A stretch of DNA of 24,071 bases from a virus. Positions 1-6,730 of the stretch are shown here, piece after piece. Positions within the stretch are counted from its first letter, which is position 1. Each line of letters starts with the position of its first letter. The notes below the pieces were generated by a model. That model worked only from the letters and a program-made list of their open reading frames with translations. It was not told the DNA's origin and searched no databases. The stretch is taken from the IMG/VR virus record IMGVR_UViG_3300031565_000367, positions 1 through 24,071 of that record. One strand, 5' to 3'. The translations under genes were made by a program, and so were the position numbers.

Positions 1-511
1 GATTGATGGTCAAGGTGTATGGTATGCTAAGGAATTTACATTTCCGGAATTAAGTGCAACCACCGAAACTGTACAGGGTGCCGGAATTGATTATAAATAT
101 GCTGGGCAAACGCAATTTGGGCCTGCATCACTTGTGCTATATGATGCATCAATAAGTGAAGGTACTAGTTTATTATTGTTACTGACGGATTGGGTACGTA
201 AAGTGCACGCTACGGATGTAACTACGGCTGGCAGGTCAAGTGTTGTTGGTAGGGTGGCGATAGCAAATGAATATAAAGATAGATCTATTTTCGAAATGAC
301 AAGCAATACGGGTTCTAAATTATATAGTATTACATTGCATGGCTCTTGGCCATCGAAATTGACCCATAGCGTATTGAATTATTCATCATCAGAGATTTGT
401 GACGTTAATTTAGAATTAACGTATGATTGGTACACGAGTAGTGGTACTGGTGGTGGAAGAAATGATAGCCCGATTACGCAAGATAAATCCGCTGGAAAAG
501 CAGGAAAATAA
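1..511 (+). CDS. Tail tube protein, T4 gp19-like (5' end outside window)
   Basis: The frame is open from base 2, so the gene begins before the window; 169 C-terminal residues are visible. It is read as the protein that polymerises into the inner tail tube, through which DNA passes. The basis is the family-like C-terminal part: a beta-rich stretch (YSITLHGSWPSKL), then an Asn-Tyr-Ser turn and a final strand ending in LELTYDWY, as in T4-type gp19. The position, two genes upstream of the tape measure, also fits. The last 25 residues are Gly/Ser/Lys-rich and probably disordered. GTG at 134 is an internal Val codon, not a start. The next gene follows after 39 nt with its own Shine-Dalgarno. A paralogous tube-like protein (gp54/gp48 type) is possible but less likely. 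Confidence 0.72.
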   Translation, partial: IDGQGVWYAKEFTFPELSATTETVQGAGIDYKYAGQTQFGPASLVLYDASISEGTSLLLLLTDWVRKVHATDVTTAGRSSVVGRVAIANEYKDRSIFEMTSNTGSKLYSITLHGSWPSKLTHSVLNYSSSEICDVNLELTYDWYTSSGTGGGRNDSPITQDKSAGKAGK

Positions 512-539
512 AATAACACTCCGGTAGTATATAAAAATC

Positions 540-544
540 GGAGG
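540..544 (+). promoter_or_regulatory. Shine-Dalgarno GGAGG for the gp26-like gene
   Basis: GGAGG lies 6 nt upstream of the ATG at 551. It is one of the best ribosome binding sites in the window and fixes the start of the 284-residue protein. Confidence 0.8.
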
Positions 545-550
545 ATAAAC

Positions 551-1405
551 ATGCCTGTAGAAGATGAAGTAGAAGAACAACCAGAACAAAACATGCTTGA
601 CAATTTCCTTTCCAAAGCATCCACTAGGGATGTATGGGAGGAGATTACACTCCCATCTAATGGCATTTATTATGGCCAGAACCATTGGTCAAATGTGCCT
701 GTTCCGGGTGGGAAAATCAAGGTCAAGCCTTGGGGGTTAAAAGAAGAAGAAATTATGACGACCACGAGATATGTTCGTACTGGTCGTTCGTTGGATATGG
801 TATTGGATAGGTGTTGTAAATTCCCAAATGGATTTAAGTCTACCGATTTGTTGATTGGCGATAGAAATTTCCTGTTATATTATTTCCGTGGTATTTCCTA
901 CGGTGATGATTACGAATTCGGTGTGACTTGCACCAATGATGATTGCAAGGCTGTCTCAAGACATGATATCAGTCTTAGCGAATTGCTCAAGAATATTAGG
1001 CAGGCTACTATAGTCGGTAAAGAGCCATTCAGAGTTAAGCTGCCTGATGCTTCAAAGCAAATGGGTAGTGATTTTTTCGCTGGAATAAGATTCCCACGCG
1101 CATTTGATGCAACAAATATCAAAAGGCGTGTTGATATGTCTAAAAAATTGCATGATAAAATAGATAACAGTTTAGAAGCGATGTTTGAGTCATTGATTGT
1201 ATCTGCTGGTGGTTCAGAAGATCAGTCTAAGATACAAGAGTTTATTGGGCTTTTGTCTGCTAGAGACTCTTCGGTAATTAGAGATTTCATTTCATCAAAA
1301 GGTCCTGGATTTGATCCGACGATTGATATCGTCTGTCCGGAGTGCGAAAATGAAATGAATATGGAGTTGCCATTCTCTGAAAACTTTTTTCGCCACTCAG
1401 ACTGA
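551..1405 (+). CDS. T4 gp26-like baseplate hub / tail assembly protein
   Basis: This 284-residue protein resembles the gp26 family of T4-type phages, which is assigned to the central baseplate hub. Visible family traits are the early segment with Leu-Pro-Ser-x-Gly (about 34-38), the conserved middle, and the C-terminal end, a CPEC pair followed by Leu-Pro-Phe and Asn-Phe-Phe. It has two Cys pairs, Cys127-x4-Cys132 and Cys262-x2-Cys265, which could bind one zinc. The start is fixed by GGAGG at 540-544. It sits between tube and tape measure, where many tailed phages encode tail-assembly chaperones made by frameshifting. The 3' end carries a TTTTTTC run, and the +1 frame stays open into the next ORF, so a longer 351-residue product is possible. 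Family call is moderately sure; whether it acts as hub or chaperone here is inference. Confidence 0.65.
   Translation: MPVEDEVEEQPEQNMLDNFLSKASTRDVWEEITLPSNGIYYGQNHWSNVPVPGGKIKVKPWGLKEEEIMTTTRYVRTGRSLDMVLDRCCKFPNGFKSTDLLIGDRNFLLYYFRGISYGDDYEFGVTCTNDDCKAVSRHDISLSELLKNIRQATIVGKEPFRVKLPDASKQMGSDFFAGIRFPRAFDATNIKRRVDMSKKLHDKIDNSLEAMFESLIVSAGGSEDQSKIQEFIGLLSARDSSVIRDFISSKGPGFDPTIDIVCPECENEMNMELPFSENFFRHSD
1385..1391 (+). promoter_or_regulatory. Candidate +1 ribosomal frameshift site (TTTTTTC)
   Basis: In the gp26-like frame the codons read TTT TTT CGC. A +1 slip of tRNA-Phe (anticodon GAA) from TTT to TTC would continue in the frame of the 64-residue ORF, which is open upstream to 1359 and has only a TTG as start. 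The product would be 280 residues of the gp26-like protein plus 71 more, ending at 1604. Frameshifted tail chaperones (lambda G/GT by -1, Listeria phage PSA by +1) lie at the same place, before the tape measure. No stimulator was identified; the hairpin at 1587-1617 is too far downstream to act on this site. Confidence 0.35.
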
Positions 1406-1412
1406 CGAAGCA

Positions 1413-1607
1413 TTGGAAAGTAAATGGGCTTCCTTGCAAGAGGAAGTTTATATATGCAAGAAACATATAGGATTTGATTATGATGAACTACTCGATATGC
1501 CTCCAGAACAACGTAGATGGCACATTAATAGATTGGTAAAAGAGTTAAATAAGCAAAGTAGAGACGCGTCTGATATACCGTCAAGAAACTTGCCCCCTGT
1601 ACCATAG
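1413..1607 (+). CDS. Small conserved-type protein before the tape measure (TTG start or frameshift product)
   Basis: Sixty-four residues if translation begins at TTG 1413. The first ATG in frame is codon 28, inside the conserved-looking core. The body contains Tyr-x-Cys, then Phe-Asp-Tyr-Asp-Glu-Leu-Leu-x-Met-Pro-x-Glu-x-Arg-Arg-Trp. This pattern, an aromatic/acidic helix followed by MP-x-(E)RRW, occurs in short proteins found next to tape-measure genes of contractile tails. No good Shine-Dalgarno precedes the TTG, and the gene starts only 7 nt after the previous stop, so it could be coupled to it or made by a +1 frameshift at 1385-1391. The stop codon lies inside a perfect hairpin. A role in tail assembly is inferred from position only. 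Confidence 0.55.
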   Translation: MESKWASLQEEVYICKKHIGFDYDELLDMPPEQRRWHINRLVKELNKQSRDASDIPSRNLPPVP

Positions 1608-1617
1608 GGGGCAAGTT
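1587..1617 (+). terminator. Perfect 12-bp hairpin overlapping the stop codon, upstream of the tape measure
   Basis: Arms 1587-1598 and 1606-1617 pair perfectly (12 bp, including a run of five G-C pairs) around a 7-nt loop. The stop codon TAG at 1605-1607 is within the loop and 3' arm. No T-run follows, so this is not a standard intrinsic terminator. It is better read as an mRNA processing or stability element, or a partial terminator, setting the level of the tape measure, which starts at 1635 with a weak ribosome binding site. Confidence 0.6.
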
Positions 1618-1634
1618 CATATCAAAGATAAATT

Positions 1635-4502
1635 ATGGCCGATATTACCTCGTATGCAATAAGTATTGAACTCAAGGTTCAAGATCATCTCAAAGCGGCT
1701 CTTGAGGATAATATTAAATTAGCTAGTAAACTTACCGGCGTCCTGGATGAAATGAATTTTGGTAAAAAACTATCAGAGAATATGGAGTCAATTTCCGATA
1801 GTTTTAAAGCAGTTAATGTAGATGCCGACAAAATAAAATCTGGTCTTGAGGACATTGGCGTTCCGATAGAAGAGCTTGGAGATAAGGCCGATAAATTTAA
1901 AAAACATATCGAAGGTATAGACTTTGGTGATTTTGAGGATGATGCTTTCGGCGCTGAGCGTTTCTTCGACTCAATATTACGATCAACCAGCACTGTAGAA
2001 GAAGCATTGGTGAGAGGAAGAAAGCACATACTAGAGCACAATAAAGTTGTGCAAATGGGTATTGTATTATATGATGAAACCAAACAAGCGATGGGCGGCG
2101 TAGTAAAGGGCGCTGCTGATATTTTAGGGCTTGGTAATGCTTGGGATTATGTAGTTGGTAAGTGGAAAAAGGGTAAAGAAGTAATATTAAAATTATCTAG
2201 CTTGGCTGCTGGGAAAGAAATAAATTTAGTTAAGAGATATTTAAATATGTTAGTTCTTCGTAGATTGGAAGAGGGATTGCAGGCTAAGCACCGAAGAGTT
2301 GCTGACGGAGATAATGTTAAAGGAACTATGAAGCAGATTGAAAAAGGTGAGAAGTTTCTTAAGCTCGCTGAAAAAATGGGGAAGATAAAAAGAACGACAA
2401 CGGGGGCTGAAACAGCCGCTGGAGCAAGTAAAGCTGCTGGTGGCGGTGGTGGCGGTCTTAATGGAATTATGGGTATGTTTGGTGGTGGAGGCGGTGGGGG
2501 TGCTGCCGCTACCGCTGGTATGCGAGGTATGAGCACTGCAATGGCTGGTATCAGCGCTGCCGCTGCCGTCGCTGCTATTGCCATTGCCGCTGTTGTAGCG
2601 GCTGTCATTGTTGCAGTTGTCATTGTAAAAGCAGCGATTGAAATGGCAAAACTTGCGAGTAAGGCTTTGGAAGAATTTCATACTGTTAACTTCAAGGCTG
2701 CTGGCGGCGCTAAGATGCTGGCTATGAATACTGAACTTGTAGCTCAGAAGCACGGTGTTCTACGTGAAGAAGCACTTGCGGCTACGAAAGCATTAGCAGA
2801 AGTCGGATTTACCTCTAACGTCATTAGACAGGATATGGATAACCTGTCTGGATTTGTTGCTGATTTCACGCGAGTTACTGGCGTTTCTTCTGAGGTTGGA
2901 GCTAAATTTACTCGTATGTTCGATGTTGCTGGTATGTCTATTGGTGATGCTAAAGAATCGATGGGCGCTATGACTGCGGCAATGGAACAATATGGATTAA
3001 CATCGCAGGATGTTACTAGTCTAATGGAAGGTTTCAACAATTCATTACAAACAATGAAATCATTCCATTCGGATAAGACGATTAAGGCTTATGCTAGCGC
3101 ATTGGCAATCTTTGGATCTGCGGCTAAGCAAGCTGGTGTCCCGGTTGAAACGGCTGCTCAGTTCATGGAAGCGTTAACGAAGCAAGTCGATCAGTTTATT
3201 CTGCTGACAGATGGTAAATCGTTCGCTGATCCTATTCAGGGTGCTGCTGCAGCTATAAATAAAGTAGAAGACATAGAAGCCAAGATCGCTAACGTACCAG
3301 CCCATATGAAGGGGAAAATGGGTCAAGTTTATATGGATATGTACAATCTTGATGCCAATATGTACCAAATGTTGCTTAAGACTGGCGATATGTATGATGA
3401 ATTCTTAGTCAAACAGAAAAGTCTTGGCACAAAAGAAGTGATGGGTAGAGAACAGTGGTTAGCCACCATGGAGAAGGGAAATGAATATGCTAAAAATATG
3501 GCTAAAATGTCAGAAGAGTCCAACAATAATATGACAAGAATGATGGACCAAATTAAAGACCAAGTTCTTAGCATTTTGGCGGCAATTGGAATTAAGTTGA
3601 TGCCAATATTTATAGGAATAAGTAAAATAATATTGAAAGTTGTTGGTTTTGTACATGGGGCACTTGGTCCAATCCTAAAATTTTTGGGGTTAGGCGATGG
3701 GTTAGGTGACTTAGATGTTAGTGGTATTGAAAAAGAATTCGGCGCTGCTGCGCAAAGCATGAAAGGTTTTAGTAATGACATTAAAGCTATGGCTGGATTT
3801 AAAGCGAAGCAACTTTCAATTGATGCCGCTGTTACTGAAACCAAGCGTCAGGCTAAGATGGGCATTATTGATCTTAGCTATAACAAAATGTTGGAAGATC
3901 GTCAGAATGCCCTAGATAAAGAAATTGAAGCATATCAATCCAAAAAGGATGAAGAACTTATTAAATCTGCTGGCATCGGATTTAAACAGAATATAGTTCC
4001 ATCCATAAACGAATTTAAGTCTGGTATAAAAAGTTCTATTGACGATGCGGCAGAAGGACTTAAGTCTAGTGGTTTACGGAATGGTGATAATTGGGATAGG
4101 GTTGATAAGCATTTGGAGAGGAAGGCTGCAAACGACAATACAATATACGATGCTAACGATGCTGCCAATAAAGCATTAGAAGGAAAAGCGGAACCAGAAA
4201 AAGTTAAAGAGGTTGAATTAAGTGCCGCTATTATACAGAAAGTTACAGACAAATTCGACTCGATGTATGCGATGAATCTGAGAAATCTGAAGGGCGGTAG
4301 CGCTACTTCTGAAGAGGCTGCATCTCAAGCGGCGTTTGATTATAGAGATAAGTGGGCCGGGGATCTGATTGATAAGGGCGATGTTGAACAATTGAAAGCT
4401 CTTGATGGTATATTGAAGTCGTTGCAAGAGAATGCGAAACATAATAAGAGAACATCATACGCCGTGCGAAATAGCGGCCCGCAAGAAGCGATGGGGAACT
4501 AG
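1635..4502 (+). CDS. Tail tape measure protein
   Basis: This 955-residue protein is the longest in the tail cluster and follows the tube and chaperone-position genes, the standard place for the tape measure that sets tail length and is released during DNA entry. The N-terminal 260 residues are charged and helical. Two Gly runs near 268-290 form a flexible linker. A long Ala/Val/Ile membrane-like segment follows at about 305-340. The middle is helical and Met/Ala-rich. A second hydrophobic stretch lies near 642-685, and the C-terminus is charged. At about 0.15 nm per residue the tail would be near 143 nm, longer than expected from T4 gp29 (590 residues). No peptidase or lytic domain is evident. 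The start ATG is the first codon of the frame and has only a weak Shine-Dalgarno. Confidence 0.82.
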   Translation: MADITSYAISIELKVQDHLKAALEDNIKLASKLTGVLDEMNFGKKLSENMESISDSFKAVNVDADKIKSGLEDIGVPIEELGDKADKFKKHIEGIDFGDFEDDAFGAERFFDSILRSTSTVEEALVRGRKHILEHNKVVQMGIVLYDETKQAMGGVVKGAADILGLGNAWDYVVGKWKKGKEVILKLSSLAAGKEINLVKRYLNMLVLRRLEEGLQAKHRRVADGDNVKGTMKQIEKGEKFLKLAEKMGKIKRTTTGAETAAGASKAAGGGGGGLNGIMGMFGGGGGGGAAATAGMRGMSTAMAGISAAAAVAAIAIAAVVAAVIVAVVIVKAAIEMAKLASKALEEFHTVNFKAAGGAKMLAMNTELVAQKHGVLREEALAATKALAEVGFTSNVIRQDMDNLSGFVADFTRVTGVSSEVGAKFTRMFDVAGMSIGDAKESMGAMTAAMEQYGLTSQDVTSLMEGFNNSLQTMKSFHSDKTIKAYASALAIFGSAAKQAGVPVETAAQFMEALTKQVDQFILLTDGKSFADPIQGAAAAINKVEDIEAKIANVPAHMKGKMGQVYMDMYNLDANMYQMLLKTGDMYDEFLVKQKSLGTKEVMGREQWLATMEKGNEYAKNMAKMSEESNNNMTRMMDQIKDQVLSILAAIGIKLMPIFIGISKIILKVVGFVHGALGPILKFLGLGDGLGDLDVSGIEKEFGAAAQSMKGFSNDIKAMAGFKAKQLSIDAAVTETKRQAKMGIIDLSYNKMLEDRQNALDKEIEAYQSKKDEELIKSAGIGFKQNIVPSINEFKSGIKSSIDDAAEGLKSSGLRNGDNWDRVDKHLERKAANDNTIYDANDAANKALEGKAEPEKVKEVELSAAIIQKVTDKFDSMYAMNLRNLKGGSATSEEAASQAAFDYRDKWAGDLIDKGDVEQLKALDGILKSLQENAKHNKRTSYAVRNSGPQEAMGN

Positions 4503-4555
4503 GCCCGCTCCAATCGATATTGGCCATACTCAAATATAGATAGGAGTGAAAGCTT

Positions 4556-5335
4556 ATGTCCAGTCCAAGATTGACCGGAAGAATCGGATCTACAGTCTAT
4601 TTGAACACATCCTTTTACAAGGATGGTGTGCAAGCGGCCCCATACGCTATAAGAAGAATTGATATATATAAAGGGTCGATAAAAGAAGAAAATAAAGTAG
4701 AAGAGATAGCTATCGTTGATCCCGACGATCCATCATATCCTTCCCCACTTCAACAACAGGACGCTGATAGCGATGGCGTGATTGAAAGTGGCGAATATAT
4801 CCTACCTTGGCTGGCTGGTCAAGAATTGGATATGGATATTTATTTTGATGTCTGGTATTTTCTACCGGAACCACTTGGGACCGGTGGCGATATTAATGAT
4901 GAAACATTATGGTTTAAATGTTGTAACCAGTTTTGGCTGAGAGATGGTGGGTGGTTCTGCACAGACAATCTTACGTCATTACAATTTAAGTTTGAGCAAC
5001 TAACCACTAAATTTTATAAGCCGGAACTAAAATGGTTTGAAGTTGGTATTATGCCATTGCCGTTGTACGACTTTGATCAGAATAAGTCAATCCCGGCGAT
5101 ATTGATGTCGAATGCTACTATTACCGTAGAAACAAATAATTGTGAGTTGTTGGTCGATAATGTGCCAATGATTTGTGGTCTAAGACAAGGTAGTTACAGA
5201 ACCAATCCATTCGTCTTCAAGCATAAGTTAGACACAACTGCATTTTTGGTTGGCAATTACCGCTCCCGTGTCACTATGAACTTACCGGATGGCACTAGAC
5301 AAACAAGCCCTTGGATGCATTTTAGCGTGGCCTAA
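4556..5335 (+). CDS. Unknown beta-rich protein, probable virion component
   Basis: I do not recognise this 259-residue protein. It begins 9 nt after AGGAG (4542-4546), so the start is secure. The sequence is rich in aromatic residues and short hydrophobic strands, with Asp/Pro-rich turns around residues 59-75 (DADSDG looks like a calcium-loop-like turn) and four Cys in the middle third. It has no signal peptide and no membrane helix. The N-terminal pattern (TGRIGSTVYLNTSFYKDGV...) resembles the beta-sandwich start of tail or neck accessory proteins, but this is only a fold impression. It is the first gene after the tape measure and is followed after 2 nt by another unknown gene. A structural role is inferred from place. 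Confidence 0.7.
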   Translation: MSSPRLTGRIGSTVYLNTSFYKDGVQAAPYAIRRIDIYKGSIKEENKVEEIAIVDPDDPSYPSPLQQQDADSDGVIESGEYILPWLAGQELDMDIYFDVWYFLPEPLGTGGDINDETLWFKCCNQFWLRDGGWFCTDNLTSLQFKFEQLTTKFYKPELKWFEVGIMPLPLYDFDQNKSIPAILMSNATITVETNNCELLVDNVPMICGLRQGSYRTNPFVFKHKLDTTAFLVGNYRSRVTMNLPDGTRQTSPWMHFSVA

Positions 5336-5337
5336 AA

Positions 5338-5874
5338 ATGATACCATATGACAAAAACGGATTGTCGATAACATTAAAAGAAGATGGCGTACCGGTGAAT
5401 GAATGGATTGTTGATTCCGGTGCCGCGAATGTTATTGGATACATGCTCGATGCGTTAGATGAAGTGATGTACGTACCGTTGGTATCAGAGAACCTTCACC
5501 ACGAATTGTCTGAATCAATCCCATTTTTACATTTTGATAATGGTAGAATGCTTACGTATGATATTGAAAGAGTTATGATTGAATGCAAGAAAAAACAATA
5601 TGTGGTAATGATTGAGAATAAAGTTGGATCATCGTGGGCCATTAGAATTTTGGCCCCAATCAGTAAGGTGGTTTTAGAAGAAACCACTGCTGAATTGTCT
5701 GATCATCAGGAACCGAAGGAATTTGAGCAAGAATACGTTAAAATATCTGACGTACCGGGATTATTTGAGAAATATCTCCCAGAGGCCGTCAAGCAGATGG
5801 ACTTAGTTTCGGCAGAAGAAGTGAAAAGATTCATTGCCACGGCGTTTGCGAATATGTCATCGGCGGTAAAATGA
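5338..5874 (+). CDS. Protein of unknown function (tail cluster)
   Basis: This 178-residue acidic protein was not recognised. It starts 2 nt after the previous stop, without a clear Shine-Dalgarno, which suggests translational coupling. Residues 1-120 are predicted mixed alpha/beta (strands such as YVVMIENKV and SWAIRILAPI). Residues 120-178 are acidic and helical, ending in Ala/Ser/Met. It has no Cys pair metal site, signal peptide or membrane segment. Its stop overlaps the next start as ATGA (5871-5874), so the three genes 5338-6730 are probably translated as one unit. A structural or assembly role is possible from its neighbours but not shown. Confidence 0.65.
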   Translation: MIPYDKNGLSITLKEDGVPVNEWIVDSGAANVIGYMLDALDEVMYVPLVSENLHHELSESIPFLHFDNGRMLTYDIERVMIECKKKQYVVMIENKVGSSWAIRILAPISKVVLEETTAELSDHQEPKEFEQEYVKISDVPGLFEKYLPEAVKQMDLVSAEEVKRFIATAFANMSSAVK

Positions 5875-6086
5875 GACTAGAAGAGCTACATAGAGACGCT
5901 ATAAAAAGAAAAACTTCCGAAAAGGGCAGGAGATTAGAAGATTACTTTGATGGGAGAGAAGACGAAACAGACGACTTGGAAAATGAAACACAAGTCAGTA
6001 CACAATTATCGCAGTTAAACAAATCGGGAACGATGCCAGATACCTCCTCAGCTTCCGATACGAGGGGATATGGTCGGCAAATTTAA
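5871..6086 (+). CDS. Small hydrophilic protein upstream of fic-like gene; possible Fic-antitoxin analogue
   Basis: Seventy-one residues, highly charged: basic in the first 21, acidic at 23-39, Ser/Thr-rich at the end. It begins in an ATGA overlap with the gene before it and its stop TAA overlaps the ATG of the Fic-like gene by 1 nt. In class I Fic modules (VbhA/VbhT, FicA/Fic) a small antitoxin is encoded directly upstream of Fic and carries an inhibitory (S/T)xxxE(G/N) motif. Residues 33-38 here read T-D-D-L-E-N, which fits that pattern. The motif is short and the region is acidic, so chance is a real alternative. I otherwise see no recognised domain. Confidence 0.6.
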   Translation: MRLEELHRDAIKRKTSEKGRRLEDYFDGREDETDDLENETQVSTQLSQLNKSGTMPDTSSASDTRGYGRQI

Positions 6087-6730
6087 TGGACAGCCTCAGA
6101 CTACTATCTGAATTCATACACAACAACAATGTTATTGATGGTAAACCATCTGAAACTGTTGATGTTATTTACAAGTTATTGACTACCACCAAAAGAATAA
6201 CACCAGCATTTGAAGCCAAATATCCATCTGTTGCTGGTCAGTATGCTGCGTATGCTTGGATGGTCGAACGCGTAAGAATTACTGATGGTATCACATTTAA
6301 TGATGTTAGAGCAATACATTATAAGCTTGATAGGAATAGAGAAGATAGAGGGGCAATAAGAACAGAATCTAAAATAGTTAGAGCGTATGAATGCCCAGAT
6401 CCAGTTGGTTTAGGCGATGTCGTTAAAAAGTTTGATTACTTATTAACGTTATGTGATGGCATTATTCAAAGCGGAGATGTAGCCGCCAACAACTATTTCT
6501 GGTACGTCCATAATGTATTTGAATGTATGCAGCCTTTTAGATCGGATAATGGTCGTGTTGGAAGGCTGATGTTCAACATGCTTCGTTTACGACATTTTAT
6601 GGACATATCAAATTTTGATGTTGATACTGTTACTTATTACAACGCGATAGAGAGTTTTCATTCTGTTTTTGGAAGTAGATATGCATATAAGCCCGAAGGA
6701 AATAGAAAATTGGGTACGGGCAAACTTTGA
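6086..6730 (+). CDS. Fic-fold protein with altered active-site motif
   Basis: This 214-residue protein has a Fic domain: the flap-like hairpin near residues 90-98 (GAIRTESK), a leading His142-x-x-Phe-Glu helix, and the core motif at 149-160 read as QPFRSDNGRVGR. Active Fic AMPylases use HxFx(D/E)GNGRxxR. Here the catalytic His is Gln149, the acidic metal-binding position is Ser153 and the first Gly is Asp154, while Asn155, Gly156, Arg157 and Arg160 (anion binding) remain. The protein may therefore have lost nucleotide-transfer activity, use another chemistry, or act as a binding module. It sits inside the tail gene cluster, overlaps a small upstream gene by 1 nt and overlaps the primase by 50 nt. 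The fold is fairly sure; activity is unknown. Confidence 0.72.
   Translation: MDSLRLLSEFIHNNNVIDGKPSETVDVIYKLLTTTKRITPAFEAKYPSVAGQYAAYAWMVERVRITDGITFNDVRAIHYKLDRNREDRGAIRTESKIVRAYECPDPVGLGDVVKKFDYLLTLCDGIIQSGDVAANNYFWYVHNVFECMQPFRSDNGRVGRLMFNMLRLRHFMDISNFDVDTVTYYNAIESFHSVFGSRYAYKPEGNRKLGTGKL

Noticed and set aside
92-99. TATAAATA, the T4 late promoter element (also at 3254-3261 and 16167-16174)
   Set aside because: All three copies lie inside coding regions at places with no gene start downstream; in AT-rich DNA they are expected by chance.
530-537. TATAAAAA, a 7/8 match to the T4 late element, upstream of the gp26-like gene
   Set aside because: Transcription would begin at or after the GGAGG site, leaving no usable leader for the ATG at 551.
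2147-2623. Long minus-strand ORF of 158 codons rich in Ala/Pro
   Set aside because: It is the antisense shadow of the Gly/Ala-rich part of the tape measure and has no start signals; composition follows from the other strand.
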